Positions 63,940-64,000 of a stretch of DNA of 64,000 nucleotides are shown here, one piece after another. Positions within the stretch are counted from its first letter, which is position 1. Each line of letters starts with the position of its first letter. The position numbers were made by a program, and so were the translations under genes. The notes under the pieces are model-generated. The model had not been told where the DNA came from. It searched no databases and saw nothing but the letters and a program-made list of their open reading frames with translations. This stretch comes from Symbiodinium natans (taxonomy: Eukaryota > Sar > Dinophyceae > Suessiales > Symbiodiniaceae): NCBI GenBank assembly GCA_905221605.1, contig CAJNDS010001113.1, positions 621,001 to 685,000 on the forward strand. Reading direction: 5' to 3'.

Positions 63940-64000
63940 GTTGGGCCGCGCACACCCGCAGAGGTTTGCTTAGGAATCCTGGGGCCAAGGAGTGCTCAAG

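Noticed and set aside
1-64000. Dinoflagellate spliced-leader gene, 5S or other rRNA, tRNA genes
   Set aside because: I looked for the CCATTTTGGCTCAAG leader end and for obvious rRNA/tRNA signatures by eye and found none; a covariance-model search was not possible.
1-64000. Bacterial or phage origin of the whole window
   Set aside because: GC-AG introns, interstitial TTTAGGG arrays, USP and voltage-gated channel exons and an F-box are eukaryotic; many candidate starts are GTG or TTG only because frames begin inside exons.

Overview
The window looks like nuclear DNA of a dinoflagellate, most like the Symbiodiniaceae. The evidence is: many interstitial TTTAGGG/CCCTAAA arrays (TTTAGGG is the telomere repeat of dinoflagellates and plants); small exons with non-canonical GC-AG and apparently GA-AG introns and a G after the acceptor AG, a known dinoflagellate feature; long gene-poor, repeat-rich stretches; and a voltage-gated channel gene cut into small exons. 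I saw no rRNA, tRNA, CRISPR array, or bacterial-style operon.

Layout. (1) About 1-21.7 kb: a gene-poor mosaic of TTTAGGG arrays that switch strand many times, poly-G and dinucleotide tracts, and several families of short palindromic (MITE-like) repeats; I recognise no gene here. (2) About 22-23.3 kb: AT-rich edge with inverted-repeat elements. (3) 23.3-30.3 kb: the centrepiece, a minus-strand mobile-element gene. One frame, interrupted by a single 103-bp GC-AG intron and a single in-frame TAG, encodes in order a PD-(D/E)XK (RecB/Cas4-like) nuclease, a D5-like SF3 helicase with Lys replaced in the Walker A loop, a candidate family-A/TV-Pol-like polymerase palm, a candidate papain-fold cysteine protease, a C2H2 zinc finger and a DDE transposase. 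(4) 30.8-33.7 kb: a second minus-strand ORF with F-box, SPRY-like and RING-like regions; it carries an 85-residue segment copied from the helicase-linked region of its neighbour. (5) 34-39.6 kb: minus-strand exon-like fragments with tandem duplications, including two 92-nt exon copies in equal phase. (6) 39.8-41.3 kb: a basic, disordered zinc-knuckle protein and, upstream of it, eleven copies of a 50/51-bp repeat that can encode a CxxC knuckle. (7) 41.5-45.6 kb: simple and higher-order satellites, two of them arranged as giant palindromes. (8) 45.6-50.5 kb: palindromic GAGCCGGCTC repeats, an AT-rich island (47.0-48.4 kb) holding a broken gene unlike its surroundings, then unrecognised DNA. (9) 50.5-64 kb: ordinary host genes on the plus strand: a ubiquitin-specific protease, a series of small exons including one with a CDC48/p97-binding SHP motif, and the first exons of a voltage-gated cation channel that runs off the end.

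How parts fit: nuclease, helicase, polymerase and transposase in one polypeptide would give a nearly self-sufficient replicating transposon; an internal protease could cut it into parts, and the F-box/RING-like neighbour may act on the host ubiquitin system. Domain names rest on motifs read by eye; no database search was possible.
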